NCBI GenBank assembly: GCA_008508345.1
Contig: QNGE01003019.1
Span: 31,457-95,456 of the forward strand
Length of the DNA: 64,000 nucleotides
Direction: 5' to 3'
Origin: Paragonimus westermani
Taxonomy: Eukaryota; Platyhelminthes; Trematoda; Plagiorchiida; Troglotrematidae
Every line of letters starts with the position of its first letter. Position 1 is the stretch's first letter. Positions 61,601 through 63,490 of this stretch are shown here, piece after piece. The position numbers and the translations under genes are program-made. Below the pieces are notes generated by a model. That model worked only from the letters and a program-made list of their open reading frames with translations. It did no database searches and had not been told where the DNA came from.

Positions 61601-63490
61601 ACGATTCAAATAAGTGAGCAAAATGCGGATCCCATAAAGGGCACACGTTATTCACAAACCTTCACAGCGATTGGAGCCGCAAATTTACGAGAACACTTCA
61701 CACCCCAGGTATTCTCAACCACCGCAGACTTGTTTTACTGATAAGAAGTGTGACATATCCATTAATCCAGAGCAGAAACGGTTGTGAAAAGTCTGTGCTT
61801 CGACTGGACTTGGACCAGCGACCGGAAGACAGTGTTGCGGTGTGGCAACCGCTATACCATTTGAGCTATGAGGTCACGCCAGGAACTCAGCGATTTCACT
61901 TTCGGACTCAGTTGCTCTTGAGTGACTAACACTATGTTGGATTATTTGGCGAATTCCATATGGCACAGTGAGATAAGTGGATAACGGAGTTCGCATGCTA
62001 AATTTCTGAGTTTGCGGTGTAGCTTCGTAGCTCAGATGAGCACTCTGTTCCTGTCGTTTAATCGATTCCAGCCAAAATCAGGATTTTTTTTTACAACCGC
62101 TTATCTTGTGAATCGGGGATTTATTCACCCCACTTCCCAATCAACCTTGATATACCCAGTACTTTCCGAAATGACAGGTAATGATCCATATTTGATTTAC
62201 ATACAAAGTTACTAAGAGTCTATGACACTGATATTTTCTACACTGGTTGAAGCGGGAGCGTGTTTGCAGCCATTCCTGTCGCCAAGTTGTCATGTTTGCA
62301 CAATGCACCGAAGTGAAAACTGAAGGGATGCAAATGAAGTTTTGTGCATCCTGGCTGAGTCAGCTTGAAAAGTGAATTACACTTAGCAATGAACAGAGGT
62401 CACAACGAACGGATCGATGAATCAATGACAAACCAATGAGAGGACGACAAAACATGTCTGGGCGGGTTAGCCAGGCACTTTGCAATCGCCAGATGTGAGA
62501 CGGGATGGGTCAGGTGAGTGGACGATTGTGTGTGCATGTGTGTGCTTTTACATAAAGGAACGTAGCACAGATGGGCCGTACAATTAACAGAGTGGACACT
62601 AACATGCGTTCTACTATGAGCAATCTACACAATCCACCAGTAATTCGGTTTCGTTGAGATTTCGTCATTAAAATTTTCATTACTGTATAAGCACTATCCC
62701 TGGTAGCACAAACCACCGATAATTACCAAGAATGAAACATCAGCGTTAATTAAACTCTGTATTGTTAACACGTTTTTCCTTCCACTGGTTTATGGACCCA
62801 ACTAAACCCACGTTTCCCAATACAGGAACTCGCTACGGTCTGGGAATAGCAGTGTGACTCATTCAACTTGTAACAAGCCAAATCCACAACCACCCATCAG
62901 TAAGGGGACTTGTTAGAAGCACCGTTCTATGTTTAGTAGGGCTCAAACGCAACTACCCTTTTGTACTCTGTGGTTGAGAACTTAATATATAGACATGACG
63001 AAATTGTTAGTATCCATGATCTACGTCGAAAATGCATAAACCTTATGCACGTGTACACTGGCGTATCCTGTTGCCCCATGTTATCATTTTCTGCAGACTA
63101 AATAGCTACAGTAGTAGATTGAGACGAGCAACTTGTGCCTCAAATGGGTTCAACTACCCTAGAGATCTTTACGGTTCAGAACCTCGTGTGTGTGCCTATC
63201 CGTACGGCTCAACCTTGGGACCAGAATTCAACCTGAATGCATCAATAGGTACCGATGAACTGGCAACCGAAGCTCGTCTGTCGTGCGAACATCGAATGCG
63301 TTTGGAGGTGCGGGTGCAACAACTAGAGTATCACAATAAACAATTGGAACAGGAACTGCAGCGTCTTCGACAGCACCTCAGATCTGGAGGGGCATCAAAC
63401 ACGGGAACTTCGCCTGGTACAAATAAAGGGTCAGCCAACTTGCTTTTCTTCGATCCGAGCGATGCGGGAACAAAATCAAGTTTGCTCCAA
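1574..63490 (+). CDS. DMD: Dystrophin-family gene, C-terminal part (13 exons, continues off both ends)
   Basis: Dystrophin links actin to the membrane dystroglycan complex. Its WW, EF-hand and ZZ domains bind beta-dystroglycan and its C-terminal coiled coil binds dystrobrevin. The sequence shows, in order on one strand, a split WW domain, EF-hand-like helices, a ZZ zinc finger, a linker and two coiled-coil exons. The WW domain separates it from dystrobrevin, which has none. Exons are 1574-1640, 2673-2809, 12269-12543, 18955-19322, 23347-23432, 30022-30179, 36460-36674, 39632-39743, 43942-44065, 49470-49849, 54552-55055, 60161-60441 and 63097-63490, with consistent phases and GT/AG borders. 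They total 3101 bases, about 1033 codons. I saw no spectrin-repeat exon in the first 1.5 kb and the window ends before the stop codon. Utrophin or DRP2-type naming cannot be excluded; vertebrates have split this family but a fluke may hold a single such gene. No promoter or polyadenylation site of this gene lies here. Confidence 0.93.
2673..2809 (+). CDS. DMD: Dystrophin exon: second half of WW domain and start of EF-hand region
   Basis: The acceptor is ..gtgttcttag and the donor is GTAAGT at 2810. The product reads [11 protein letters not shown], then [19 protein letters not shown] and KALC, very close to human ETQTTCWDHP and [23 protein letters not shown]. It carries the second WW tryptophan and the WDHP signature, then the first helix of the EF-hand block that packs against the WW domain. 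It starts with the third base of a codon and ends in phase 1. Its 137 bases equal human exons 63 and 64 added together (62 + 75, from memory), with no intron at that point. Confidence 0.97.
3435..3474 (-). ncRNA. Mirror copy of the hammerhead-like motif in the left palindrome arm
   Basis: This is the exact mirror of the 3985-4024 motif in the left arm, read on the minus strand. The two motifs point away from each other, so a transcript from either strand contains one sense motif and one complementary to it; the sense motif could then be trapped in the long hairpin. Confidence 0.4.
3985..4024 (+). ncRNA. Candidate small hammerhead-like ribozyme motif
   Basis: The boxes in order are TAGC (3985-3988), CTGATGA (3989-3995), GAAA (4005-4008), AAC/GTT stem (4008-4010 with 4017-4019) closing a six-base loop, C at the cleavage position (4020) and GCTA (4021-4024). 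TAGC and GCTA pair as stem I; the triplet TTC fits the NUH rule. Penelope-like elements are known to carry small hammerhead ribozymes with short stem III in their terminal repeats. The nine bases between CTGATGA and GAAA do not form a convincing stem II, so activity is unproven. Confidence 0.42.
4080..4310 (+). repeat. tRNA-like short interspersed repeat
   Basis: Bases 4192-4262 resemble a decayed tRNA: a box A (TAGCTCAGCTGGTAG) and a box B-like stretch (CATCGAATCTAGCC). The 100 bases before them (including gacgggtgggtaaccgagtc) recur in copies at 36770-36905, 40945-41115 and 61790-62100, so the repeat is longer than the tRNA part. It is not a working tRNA gene: the arms do not pair properly. 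Confidence 0.6.
4528..4845 (-). mobile_element. LINE 3' fragment (diverged, internally deleted)
   Basis: 4528-4660 resembles the 3' untranslated end of the LINE copies at 4862 and 8038, and 4680-4845 resembles the end of their coding region (compare 5480-5610 and 8650-8790). Several hundred bases that separate these two parts in the other copies are missing. It is more diverged than its neighbours, so it is an older copy beside or into which the next LINE inserted. Confidence 0.65.
4862..8037 (-). mobile_element. LINE (APE-type non-LTR retrotransposon) copy 1, near full length, inactive
   Basis: Read on the minus strand from about 8037 down, it has a 5' region, an apurinic-type endonuclease (7680-7210), reverse transcriptase (7182-6390), a C-terminal coding part (5965-5735) and a 3' untranslated end (5480-4862). 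The 3' end finishes at CCAACCGTG, as in the copies at 8038 and 53738-54089. Stops and frameshifts break the coding region many times. It abuts copy 2 head-to-tail at about 8037. Which LINE clade it belongs to (RTE- or Jockey-like) I cannot settle by eye. Confidence 0.85.
5735..7680 (-). pseudogene. LINE copy 1 endonuclease-reverse transcriptase (broken)
   Basis: The endonuclease shows [14 protein letters not shown] (7600 region) and the catalytic stretches FISVYGPTM and LFVLGDLKA (7340-7220), where the usual GDFNA has changed. The reverse transcriptase shows the early fingers block ([16 protein letters not shown], near 7060; [20 protein letters not shown], near 6820) and [19 protein letters not shown] (near 6570). 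The YADD-box region that should follow is destroyed in this copy. The C-terminal [14 protein letters not shown] and [11 protein letters not shown] (5940-5830) match copy 2. At least five frame breaks rule out a product. Confidence 0.82.
8038..9790 (-). mobile_element. LINE copy 2, 5'-truncated, inactive
   Basis: It starts within the reverse transcriptase (about 9790) and runs to the shared 3' end at about 8038, with the same 3' untranslated sequence as copy 1 (8038-8620 against 4862-5480). 5' truncation is normal for LINE insertions. The coding part is better kept than in copy 1, with one stop in 390 codons, so it is the younger of the two. Confidence 0.85.
8615..9799 (-). pseudogene. LINE copy 2 reverse transcriptase and C2H2-tailed C-terminus
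   Basis: On the minus strand, [20 protein letters not shown] (near 9600) is the catalytic box of the reverse transcriptase. After a single in-frame TGA at about 9245 (between KMATKL and VYRSMV), the frame continues with [27 protein letters not shown] and [17 protein letters not shown]. The end has a C-x2-C-x12-H-x3-H zinc finger (about 8710-8640) followed by a basic tail (SAKRRRVR). The first 25 codons from 9799 do not look like the family and probably belong to flanking sequence. Confidence 0.85.
9791..12268. other. Intron remainder before the EF-hand exon, nothing assigned
   Basis: Several short open frames (for example 10130-10435 plus, 10323-10535 plus, 11432-11662 minus) lack any family signature and splice context. 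If the nine residues missing from EF-hand region 1 are encoded by a microexon, it should lie between 2815 and 12260 and be a multiple of three long with phase 1 borders. I did not find one by eye. Confidence 0.4.
12269..12543 (+). CDS. DMD: Dystrophin exon: EF-hand region 1 with acidic insert
   Basis: The exon follows a pyrimidine-rich acceptor ending ..ttcggcttag and ends at GTGAGT (12544). It encodes [19 protein letters not shown], then [17 protein letters not shown], matching human DALDQHNLKQND and ILQIINCLTTIYDR. After that comes a 39-residue acidic and polar segment ([14 protein letters not shown]...) with no human counterpart. It begins with two bases (phase 1 join, giving Leu) and ends in phase 0. 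Relative to human, about nine residues (DLLSLSAAC) are missing between the previous exon and this one. They could sit in a microexon that I did not find. The open frame continues upstream to 12202, but that part is read as intron. Confidence 0.85.
12544..15287. other. Intron sequence, nothing assigned
   Basis: No exon or element motif was recognised. The 14870-15385 plus-strand frames lie downstream of the Penelope reverse transcriptase on its own strand's 3' side, where an endonuclease would be expected. I do not see GIY-YIG residues there on the minus strand, so that element is 3'-truncated. Confidence 0.4.
15288..16565 (-). pseudogene. Penelope-like element reverse transcriptase (one stop, truncated)
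   Basis: Read on the minus strand from 16565: [28 protein letters not shown], then after a TAA at about 16276, [50 protein letters not shown] and [17 protein letters not shown] (15765-15800). These are hallmark Penelope motifs; the LYGLPKVHK box has lost its Tyr codon to the stop. Both YVDD aspartates are kept. The frame ends at 15288 after [12 protein letters not shown] with no GIY-YIG domain. The 5' end also lacks the usual N-terminal part and is joined directly to an inverted terminal-repeat piece at about 16570. It lies antisense in a dystrophin intron. Confidence 0.92.
16570..16645 (+). repeat. Inverted Penelope terminal-repeat piece joined to the reverse transcriptase
   Basis: TATTTAGCCTGACGATGAAG and the bases after it match 3981-4037 (right arm of the palindrome) at most positions. 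It is in the plus orientation while the reverse transcriptase beside it is on the minus strand. Penelope elements often have such an inverted terminal-repeat fragment at a truncated 5' end. Confidence 0.7.
16585..16624 (+). ncRNA. Second locus of the hammerhead-like motif
   Basis: TAGC (16585-16588), CTGACGA (16589-16595), GAAA (16605-16608), AAC-loop-GTT (16608-16619), T at the cleavage position (16620) and GCTA (16621-16624). Differences from the 3985 motif fall at the free N of CUGANGA, in both loops and at the H of NUH, all positions where hammerheads tolerate change. The stem II region stays weak here too. Confidence 0.42.
16646..18954. other. Intron sequence, nothing assigned
   Basis: A 108-codon open frame at 16742-17068 (plus) ends in a hydrophobic stretch but has no family signature or splice context that ties it to the host gene. 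I see no element here. Confidence 0.4.
18955..19322 (+). CDS. DMD: Dystrophin exon: Ser/Thr-rich insert and second EF-hand helix
   Basis: The last third encodes [20 protein letters not shown], matching human [18 protein letters not shown]. The donor is GTGAGA at 19323 and the exon ends in phase 2. The first 85 or so residues are rich in Ser, Thr, Arg and Gly and have no human counterpart. The start at 18955 (after ..acaacataag) is my choice because the preceding exon ends in phase 0 and this is the AG that keeps the frame without a stop. An AG at 18976-18977 would not give the needed phase. The acceptor tract is only moderately pyrimidine-rich, so the 5' edge is less certain than the 3' edge. 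Confidence 0.82.
19323..20141. other. Intron sequence, nothing assigned
   Basis: No exon, element domain or structured repeat was recognised up to the start of the foldback at 20142. Confidence 0.4.
20142..21177. repeat. Foldback repeat with about 210-base diverged arms
   Basis: 20142-20353 and 20966-21177 are imperfect reverse complements; for instance gagacgatcgggtaac on one arm pairs with the other arm near 20220 and 21100. The 612-base spacer and the right flank (21225-21350) hold pieces of another repeat, marked by GTGGCAAGG..CACTAC and AAGAGGCTG, that recurs at 41340-41745 and 51640-51790. A degraded tRNA-like stretch lies at 20750-20830 (minus). No coding domain is visible; it may be a non-autonomous element or nested inverted short repeats. 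Confidence 0.7.
21178..23346. other. Intron sequence; repeat piece at 21225-21350, otherwise nothing
   Basis: Apart from the repeat shared with 41340-41745, I recognise no motif. The 96-codon frame at 21857-22147 (minus) shows no family signature. Confidence 0.4.
23347..23432 (+). CDS. DMD: Dystrophin exon (86 bases): EF-hand region, human exon 66 counterpart
   Basis: The acceptor is ..tcctttttgcag and the donor is GTATGT at 23433. It encodes [20 protein letters not shown] then ANRDEKYR, matching human GRTGRIRVLSFKTGIISLC then KAHLEDKYR. The incoming ag + a makes Arg and the outgoing single c joins ag of the next exon to make Gln. The length of 86 bases equals human DMD exon 66 as I recall it. 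It is too short to show as a long open frame, and the reading frame used here is open only inside the exon context. Confidence 0.97.
23433..24659. other. Intron sequence, nothing assigned
   Basis: No exon or element recognised. The open frames that overlap the 86-base exon in other frames continue into this stretch but are shadows. Confidence 0.4.
24840..25811 (+). pseudogene. Gypsy Gag with CHCC zinc motif (broken)
   Basis: Visible blocks are [20 protein letters not shown] (24870 region), [15 protein letters not shown] (25020), then [20 protein letters not shown] (25120), [13 protein letters not shown] (25250), [20 protein letters not shown] (25320) and [14 protein letters not shown] (25500). 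Near 25650 is C-x2-C-x3-H-x4-C ([13 protein letters not shown]), the unusual CHCC arrangement known from the CsRn1 group of trematode Gypsy elements. Another Cys-rich stretch, [17 protein letters not shown], follows. At least three stops or frame changes break the frame (about 24970, 25065, 25285). Confidence 0.88.
25812..26440 (+). pseudogene. Gypsy protease remnant joined to the end of integrase
   Basis: The protease active site is [11 protein letters not shown] (25900-25935), where the usual D-T/S-G has become D-I-G. Then comes the pre-RT sequence [11 protein letters not shown] (26095-26125). At about 26190 it jumps to [20 protein letters not shown], the end of an integrase. This is followed by [20 protein letters not shown] and RRGTVLYEV (26340-26440), the chromatin-facing C-terminal module of this family. 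The junction marks a deletion of several kilobases. Confidence 0.85.
26718..26839 (+). repeat. Right Gypsy LTR, short and palindromic
   Basis: At 122 bases this LTR is much shorter than expected. Its first 45 bases (26718-26762) and last 45 (26795-26839) are near-perfect reverse complements. The left LTR shares only the first 54 bases and then differs. LTRs normally have inverted ends of just a few bases. Confidence 0.8.
26840..30021. other. Intron sequence, nothing assigned
   Basis: The longest open frame (28329-28661, minus, 110 codons) has no recognisable family. Other frames are under 95 codons. No element or structured repeat was seen. Confidence 0.4.
30022..30179 (+). CDS. DMD: Dystrophin exon (158 bases): EF-hand region 2, human exon 67 counterpart
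   Basis: The acceptor is ..cactttctacag and the donor is GTGAGT at 30180. The product [20 protein letters not shown], then [18 protein letters not shown] and [14 protein letters not shown], follows human [38 protein letters not shown] and GSNIEPSVRSCF residue by residue. It ends in phase 0. The length of 158 bases equals human exon 67 as I recall it. In this family these EF-hands are structural and usually do not bind calcium; I see no complete canonical Ca-binding loop here either. Confidence 0.97.
30180..32860. other. Intron sequence, nothing assigned
   Basis: A tiny imperfect tandem (accattcagaccattcacaccattcagac) lies at about 31574-31604. Otherwise I recognise nothing; the 102-codon frame at 30422-30730 (plus) has no family signature. 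Confidence 0.4.
32870..34300 (-). mobile_element. Penelope-like element B: reverse transcriptase and GIY-YIG endonuclease (broken)
   Basis: On the minus strand from 34300: [20 protein letters not shown], then in a shifted frame [17 protein letters not shown] (34170), [20 protein letters not shown] (33880; the YVDD box reads DVDD), the C-terminal region [20 protein letters not shown] (33640) and the endonuclease. The endonuclease reads [18 protein letters not shown] then [12 protein letters not shown] (33290-33200), ending near [17 protein letters not shown] (33030). The YIG..R signature of GIY-YIG nucleases is kept. Several stops and frameshifts are present. It belongs to the same family as 35214-35600 and 37180-38330. 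Confidence 0.88.
34310..35213. other. Intron sequence, nothing assigned
   Basis: No exon, element domain or repeat recognised. Frames at 34551-34832 and 34703-34978 (both minus) overlap each other and lack signatures. Confidence 0.4.
35214..35640 (-). pseudogene. Penelope-like element C1: C-terminal reverse transcriptase fragment
   Basis: On the minus strand it reads [20 protein letters not shown] and [18 protein letters not shown], matching element C2 at 37727-38090 almost base for base over some 360 bases. It stops at about 35214, before the endonuclease, and has no visible upstream catalytic box. Confidence 0.82.
35641..36459. other. Intron sequence before the WLPLL exon, nothing assigned
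   Basis: No element domain or repeat was recognised. Confidence 0.4.
36460..36674 (+). CDS. DMD: Dystrophin exon: end of EF-hand block and first ZZ cysteines
   Basis: The acceptor is ..acttttcatctcag, phase 0; the donor GTTTGT at 36675 leaves two bases (ag). It encodes [20 protein letters not shown], then [20 protein letters not shown] and LSGLR. Human reads [20 protein letters not shown], then [20 protein letters not shown] and IIGFR. The CGVC pair is the first zinc-ligand pair of the ZZ domain. At 215 bases it is longer than human exon 68 (about 167) because of a basic and Gly-rich stretch ([18 protein letters not shown]) at its start. Confidence 0.97.
36755..36905 (-). repeat. tRNA-like short repeat, degraded copy
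   Basis: Minus-strand copy of the family at 4080-4310. It is best recognised by the shared flank (aaatttcatatttggactcagtcac) that matches 41045-41090. The tRNA-like part is too eroded to show clear boxes. Confidence 0.5.
37180..38440 (-). pseudogene. Penelope-like element C2: reverse transcriptase C-terminus, GIY-YIG endonuclease and tail
   Basis: On the minus strand, about 38330-38150 is a scrambled catalytic region ([10 protein letters not shown] matching [10 protein letters not shown] of element B). Then [20 protein letters not shown] (38010) and the endonuclease, [20 protein letters not shown] and [14 protein letters not shown] (37690-37560), follow. The GIY-YIG core is changed: C-I-S-R replaces Y-I-G-R. 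The C-terminal remnant ([17 protein letters not shown]) and a tail shared with 815-900 lie at 37440-37285. The 37200 end resembles 32920, and 38340-38400 carries a related piece in the opposite sense. Confidence 0.82.
38441..39631. other. Intron sequence before the ZZ exon, nothing assigned
   Basis: No element or exon seen. The 74-codon frame at 39005-39229 (plus) has no signature. Confidence 0.4.
39632..39743 (+). CDS. DMD: Dystrophin exon (112 bases): rest of the ZZ zinc finger
   Basis: No long open frame marks this exon; I found it by its motif. The acceptor is ..catcaacttag and the donor is GTGAGT at 39744. The incoming ag + g makes Arg, followed by [19 protein letters not shown] then [18 protein letters not shown]. 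It supplies the CLRC and CQQC pairs and the HNLTH histidines of a complete ZZ domain, and the P-M-x-E-Y-C ending matches human PMVEYC. The length equals human exon 69 (112) as I recall it. Human dystrophin has lost the first Cys pair of this part (SLKH); dystrobrevin keeps it (CQQC), as does this fluke gene. Confidence 0.97.
39744..40940. other. Intron sequence, nothing assigned
   Basis: The 97-codon minus-strand frame at 40387-40680 has no recognised family. No repeat was seen. Confidence 0.4.
40945..41115 (-). repeat. tRNA-like short repeat with clear box B
   Basis: On the minus strand, TCGCCGGTTCGAATCCAACC (near 40970) is a good box B. The region 41015-41035 would hold box A but is weak. 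The flank 41040-41110 (ctcagaaatttcgtatttgg) is shared with the other copies. It is not a functional tRNA because the acceptor arm does not close. Confidence 0.6.
41330..41760. repeat. Inverted short repeat containing a tRNA-like segment
   Basis: The left part (41375-41455: cctctttcgaaatgaag..., ctcgagtttcgctc) pairs with the right part (41630-41715: gcgaaactcgagtc..., cgaaagaggctg). Between them, on the minus strand, TAACGCAGTGGTCAACACG and GAGTTCAAATCTCTGCC are tRNA-like A and B boxes (41525-41465). It shares sequence with the foldback at 20142-21350. Confidence 0.6.
41835..41935 (+). repeat. tRNA-like segment, plus strand
   Basis: TGGCTCGCTGAACAGTGTG and GAGGGTTCGAGTCTCGAG are spaced like A and B boxes. 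It differs from the other tRNA-like repeat here, so it is either another SINE family or a tRNA-derived fragment. No closing acceptor stem was found. Confidence 0.45.
42193..42445 (+). repeat. Single diverged copy of the Penelope terminal repeat
   Basis: It matches the left arm of the palindrome (from about 3402 to 3685) along its length, with one deletion of about 28 bases. The hammerhead-like motif (42231-42272, minus) is damaged: the first core base is T instead of C and stem I is changed. Confidence 0.8.
42535..43305. repeat. Foldback repeat with about 270-base arms
   Basis: 42535-42807 and 43035-43305 are diverged reverse complements. The outer ends read agaggttttcacac and, mirrored, catgtgaaaacctct; the inner ends are tcctgaac and gttcagga. 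The 227-base spacer has no coding sign. Arms differ at perhaps one base in five by eye. The small open frames here are by-products of the inverted arms. Confidence 0.75.
43942..44065 (+). CDS. DMD: Dystrophin exon: post-ZZ segment
   Basis: The acceptor is ..atcgttcctgattcag, phase 0; the donor is GTGACA at 44066 and the exon ends in phase 1. It encodes [20 protein letters not shown], matching human [20 protein letters not shown]. After that the sequence ([21 protein letters not shown]) departs from the family. The human motif HPRMGYLPVQTV is not there. A longer open frame over the same bases in another frame is a shadow and lacks family similarity. Confidence 0.93.
44066..46080. other. Intron sequence, nothing assigned
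   Basis: Open frames at 44253-44535 and 44779-45136 lie on both strands over the same bases and have no signature. A missing exon for the GYLPVQT motif might be expected between 44066 and 49455; I did not see one. Confidence 0.4.
46080..46470 (-). pseudogene. Non-LTR reverse transcriptase remnant, possibly R2-like
   Basis: On the minus strand, [16 protein letters not shown] (near 46410) matches the [11 protein letters not shown] block of reverse transcriptases. About 90 bases on, in another frame, [20 protein letters not shown] (near 46310) fits the FADDLILLA box with one Asp changed, followed by [17 protein letters not shown], the conserved LN..KT/KS block. The order and spacing suit R2 or a related non-LTR family. 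It is broken by stops, and no ends were found. Confidence 0.6.
46471..49469. other. Intron sequence, nothing assigned
   Basis: No domain or structured repeat recognised over 3 kb. All open frames are below 80 codons. Confidence 0.4.
49470..49849 (+). CDS. DMD: Dystrophin exon: Ser/Thr-rich linker with EEHHLIAQ motif
   Basis: The donor GTAAGC at 49850 is strong and the exon ends in phase 0. The acceptor is chosen at ..cctcgaccag because it supplies the phase (two bases joining the g of the previous exon) without a stop; the 5' edge is therefore less sure, and an extra small exon before it is possible. The product is polar, with [18 protein letters not shown] and a tail reading [18 protein letters not shown]. 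The tail matches the conserved DDEHLLIQHYCQSL of dystrophin and DEEHRLIARYAARL of dystrobrevin, the short helix before the coiled coil in the syntrophin-binding region. Confidence 0.82.
50685..51040 (-). pseudogene. Penelope-like element remnant: GIY-YIG endonuclease
   Basis: On the minus strand from 51035, [20 protein letters not shown] gives the YxGR..R..EH signature. After a frameshift near 50915, [20 protein letters not shown] and [20 protein letters not shown] give the conserved C-terminal half. A stop precedes the first block. No reverse transcriptase is visible upstream. It differs from the 32-38 kb family in the ID(P/F) region and so is another Penelope lineage. Confidence 0.8.
51041..53699. 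other. Intron sequence; repeat piece at 51640-51790
   Basis: 51640-51790 resembles the repeat next to the foldback at 21225-21350 (shared gaaagaggctggttg). The rest shows nothing I can assign; the 122-codon frame at 52659-53027 (minus) has no family signature. Confidence 0.4.
53738..54089 (+). mobile_element. LINE 3' end, plus strand
   Basis: This is the reverse complement of the 3' untranslated regions at 4862-5210 and 8038-8400, including the marker AACCAGCATTGG..GGCTGGACACAAAGG, and it finishes at the same CAACCGTG. Only the 3' end was inserted. An open frame across it is chance. It is the only LINE piece here in the same sense as the host gene. Confidence 0.82.
54090..54551. other. Intron sequence before the PPAY exon
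   Basis: Ordinary intron sequence ending in a strong pyrimidine tract and CAG at 54551; nothing else seen. Confidence 0.5.
54552..55055 (+). CDS. DMD: Dystrophin exon: Ser/Pro/Tyr-rich linker containing a PPAY motif
   Basis: A 168-codon open exon, phase 0 at both ends, lies between a strong acceptor (..ttatctctttcag) and the donor GTATAT at 55056. The product is low-complexity: Ser, Tyr, Pro and Gln rich, with a GGGGG run near 54965 and an Arg/Pro end. I find no family similarity, so assignment rests on position between matching exons, the phase and the splice sites. A PPAY sequence at 54921-54932 fits the PPxY consensus bound by WW domains. The stretch could be a flatworm-specific disordered linker. 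It might also be skipped in some transcripts, since its length is a multiple of three. Confidence 0.8.
55056..60160. other. Intron sequence, nothing assigned
   Basis: Several open frames of 60 to 115 codons occur (55489-55836 plus, 56389-56685 plus, 58422-58727 minus, 59557-59787 plus) without family signatures. A Cys-rich plus-strand frame at 57608-57832 is not a recognisable zinc finger. No element domains were found in this 5.1-kb intron, unlike most others here. Confidence 0.4.
60161..60441 (+). CDS. DMD: Dystrophin exon: first C-terminal coiled coil
   Basis: The acceptor is ..cgaaactttccag, phase 0; the donor is GTAGAT at 60442 and the exon ends in phase 2. It opens with [20 protein letters not shown], matching human LADLEEENRNLQAEYDRLK, the first helix of the dystrobrevin-binding coiled coil. 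A Gln-rich stretch follows ([19 protein letters not shown] and more Gln), then [17 protein letters not shown], which resembles the SPLPSPPEMMP linker of human in composition and place. Confidence 0.95.
60442..61789. other. Intron sequence, nothing assigned
   Basis: The 118-codon minus-strand frame at 61299-61655 shows no family signature. No repeat was recognised. Confidence 0.4.
61790..62100. repeat. Inverted pair of tRNA-like short repeats
   Basis: A minus-strand copy (61797-61940) has box A-like TAGCTCAAATGGTATAG and box B-like GGTCCAAGTCC. A plus-strand copy (61945-62090) ends with CGTAGCTCAGATGAGCACTC and CGATTCCAGCC, then a T run at 62085-62093. Their shared flanks face each other and their tRNA-like parts lie outside, so the pair forms an imperfect palindrome of the same family as 4080-4310. 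Confidence 0.6.
62101..63096. other. Intron sequence before the last visible exon
   Basis: Nothing recognised until the pyrimidine tract and CAG at 63096. Confidence 0.4.
63097..63490 (+). CDS. DMD: Dystrophin exon: second C-terminal coiled coil
   Basis: The acceptor is ..tatcattttctgcag and the donor is GTAAGA at 63491; the exon ends in phase 0. One incoming base completes Arg. After a 50-residue variable part the product reads [20 protein letters not shown] then [20 protein letters not shown]. Human reads [20 protein letters not shown] then [20 protein letters not shown]. This is the most conserved stretch of the dystrophin and dystrobrevin coiled coil and settles the identity of the gene. 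The protein continues ([17 protein letters not shown]...) into an exon beyond the window. Confidence 0.97.
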
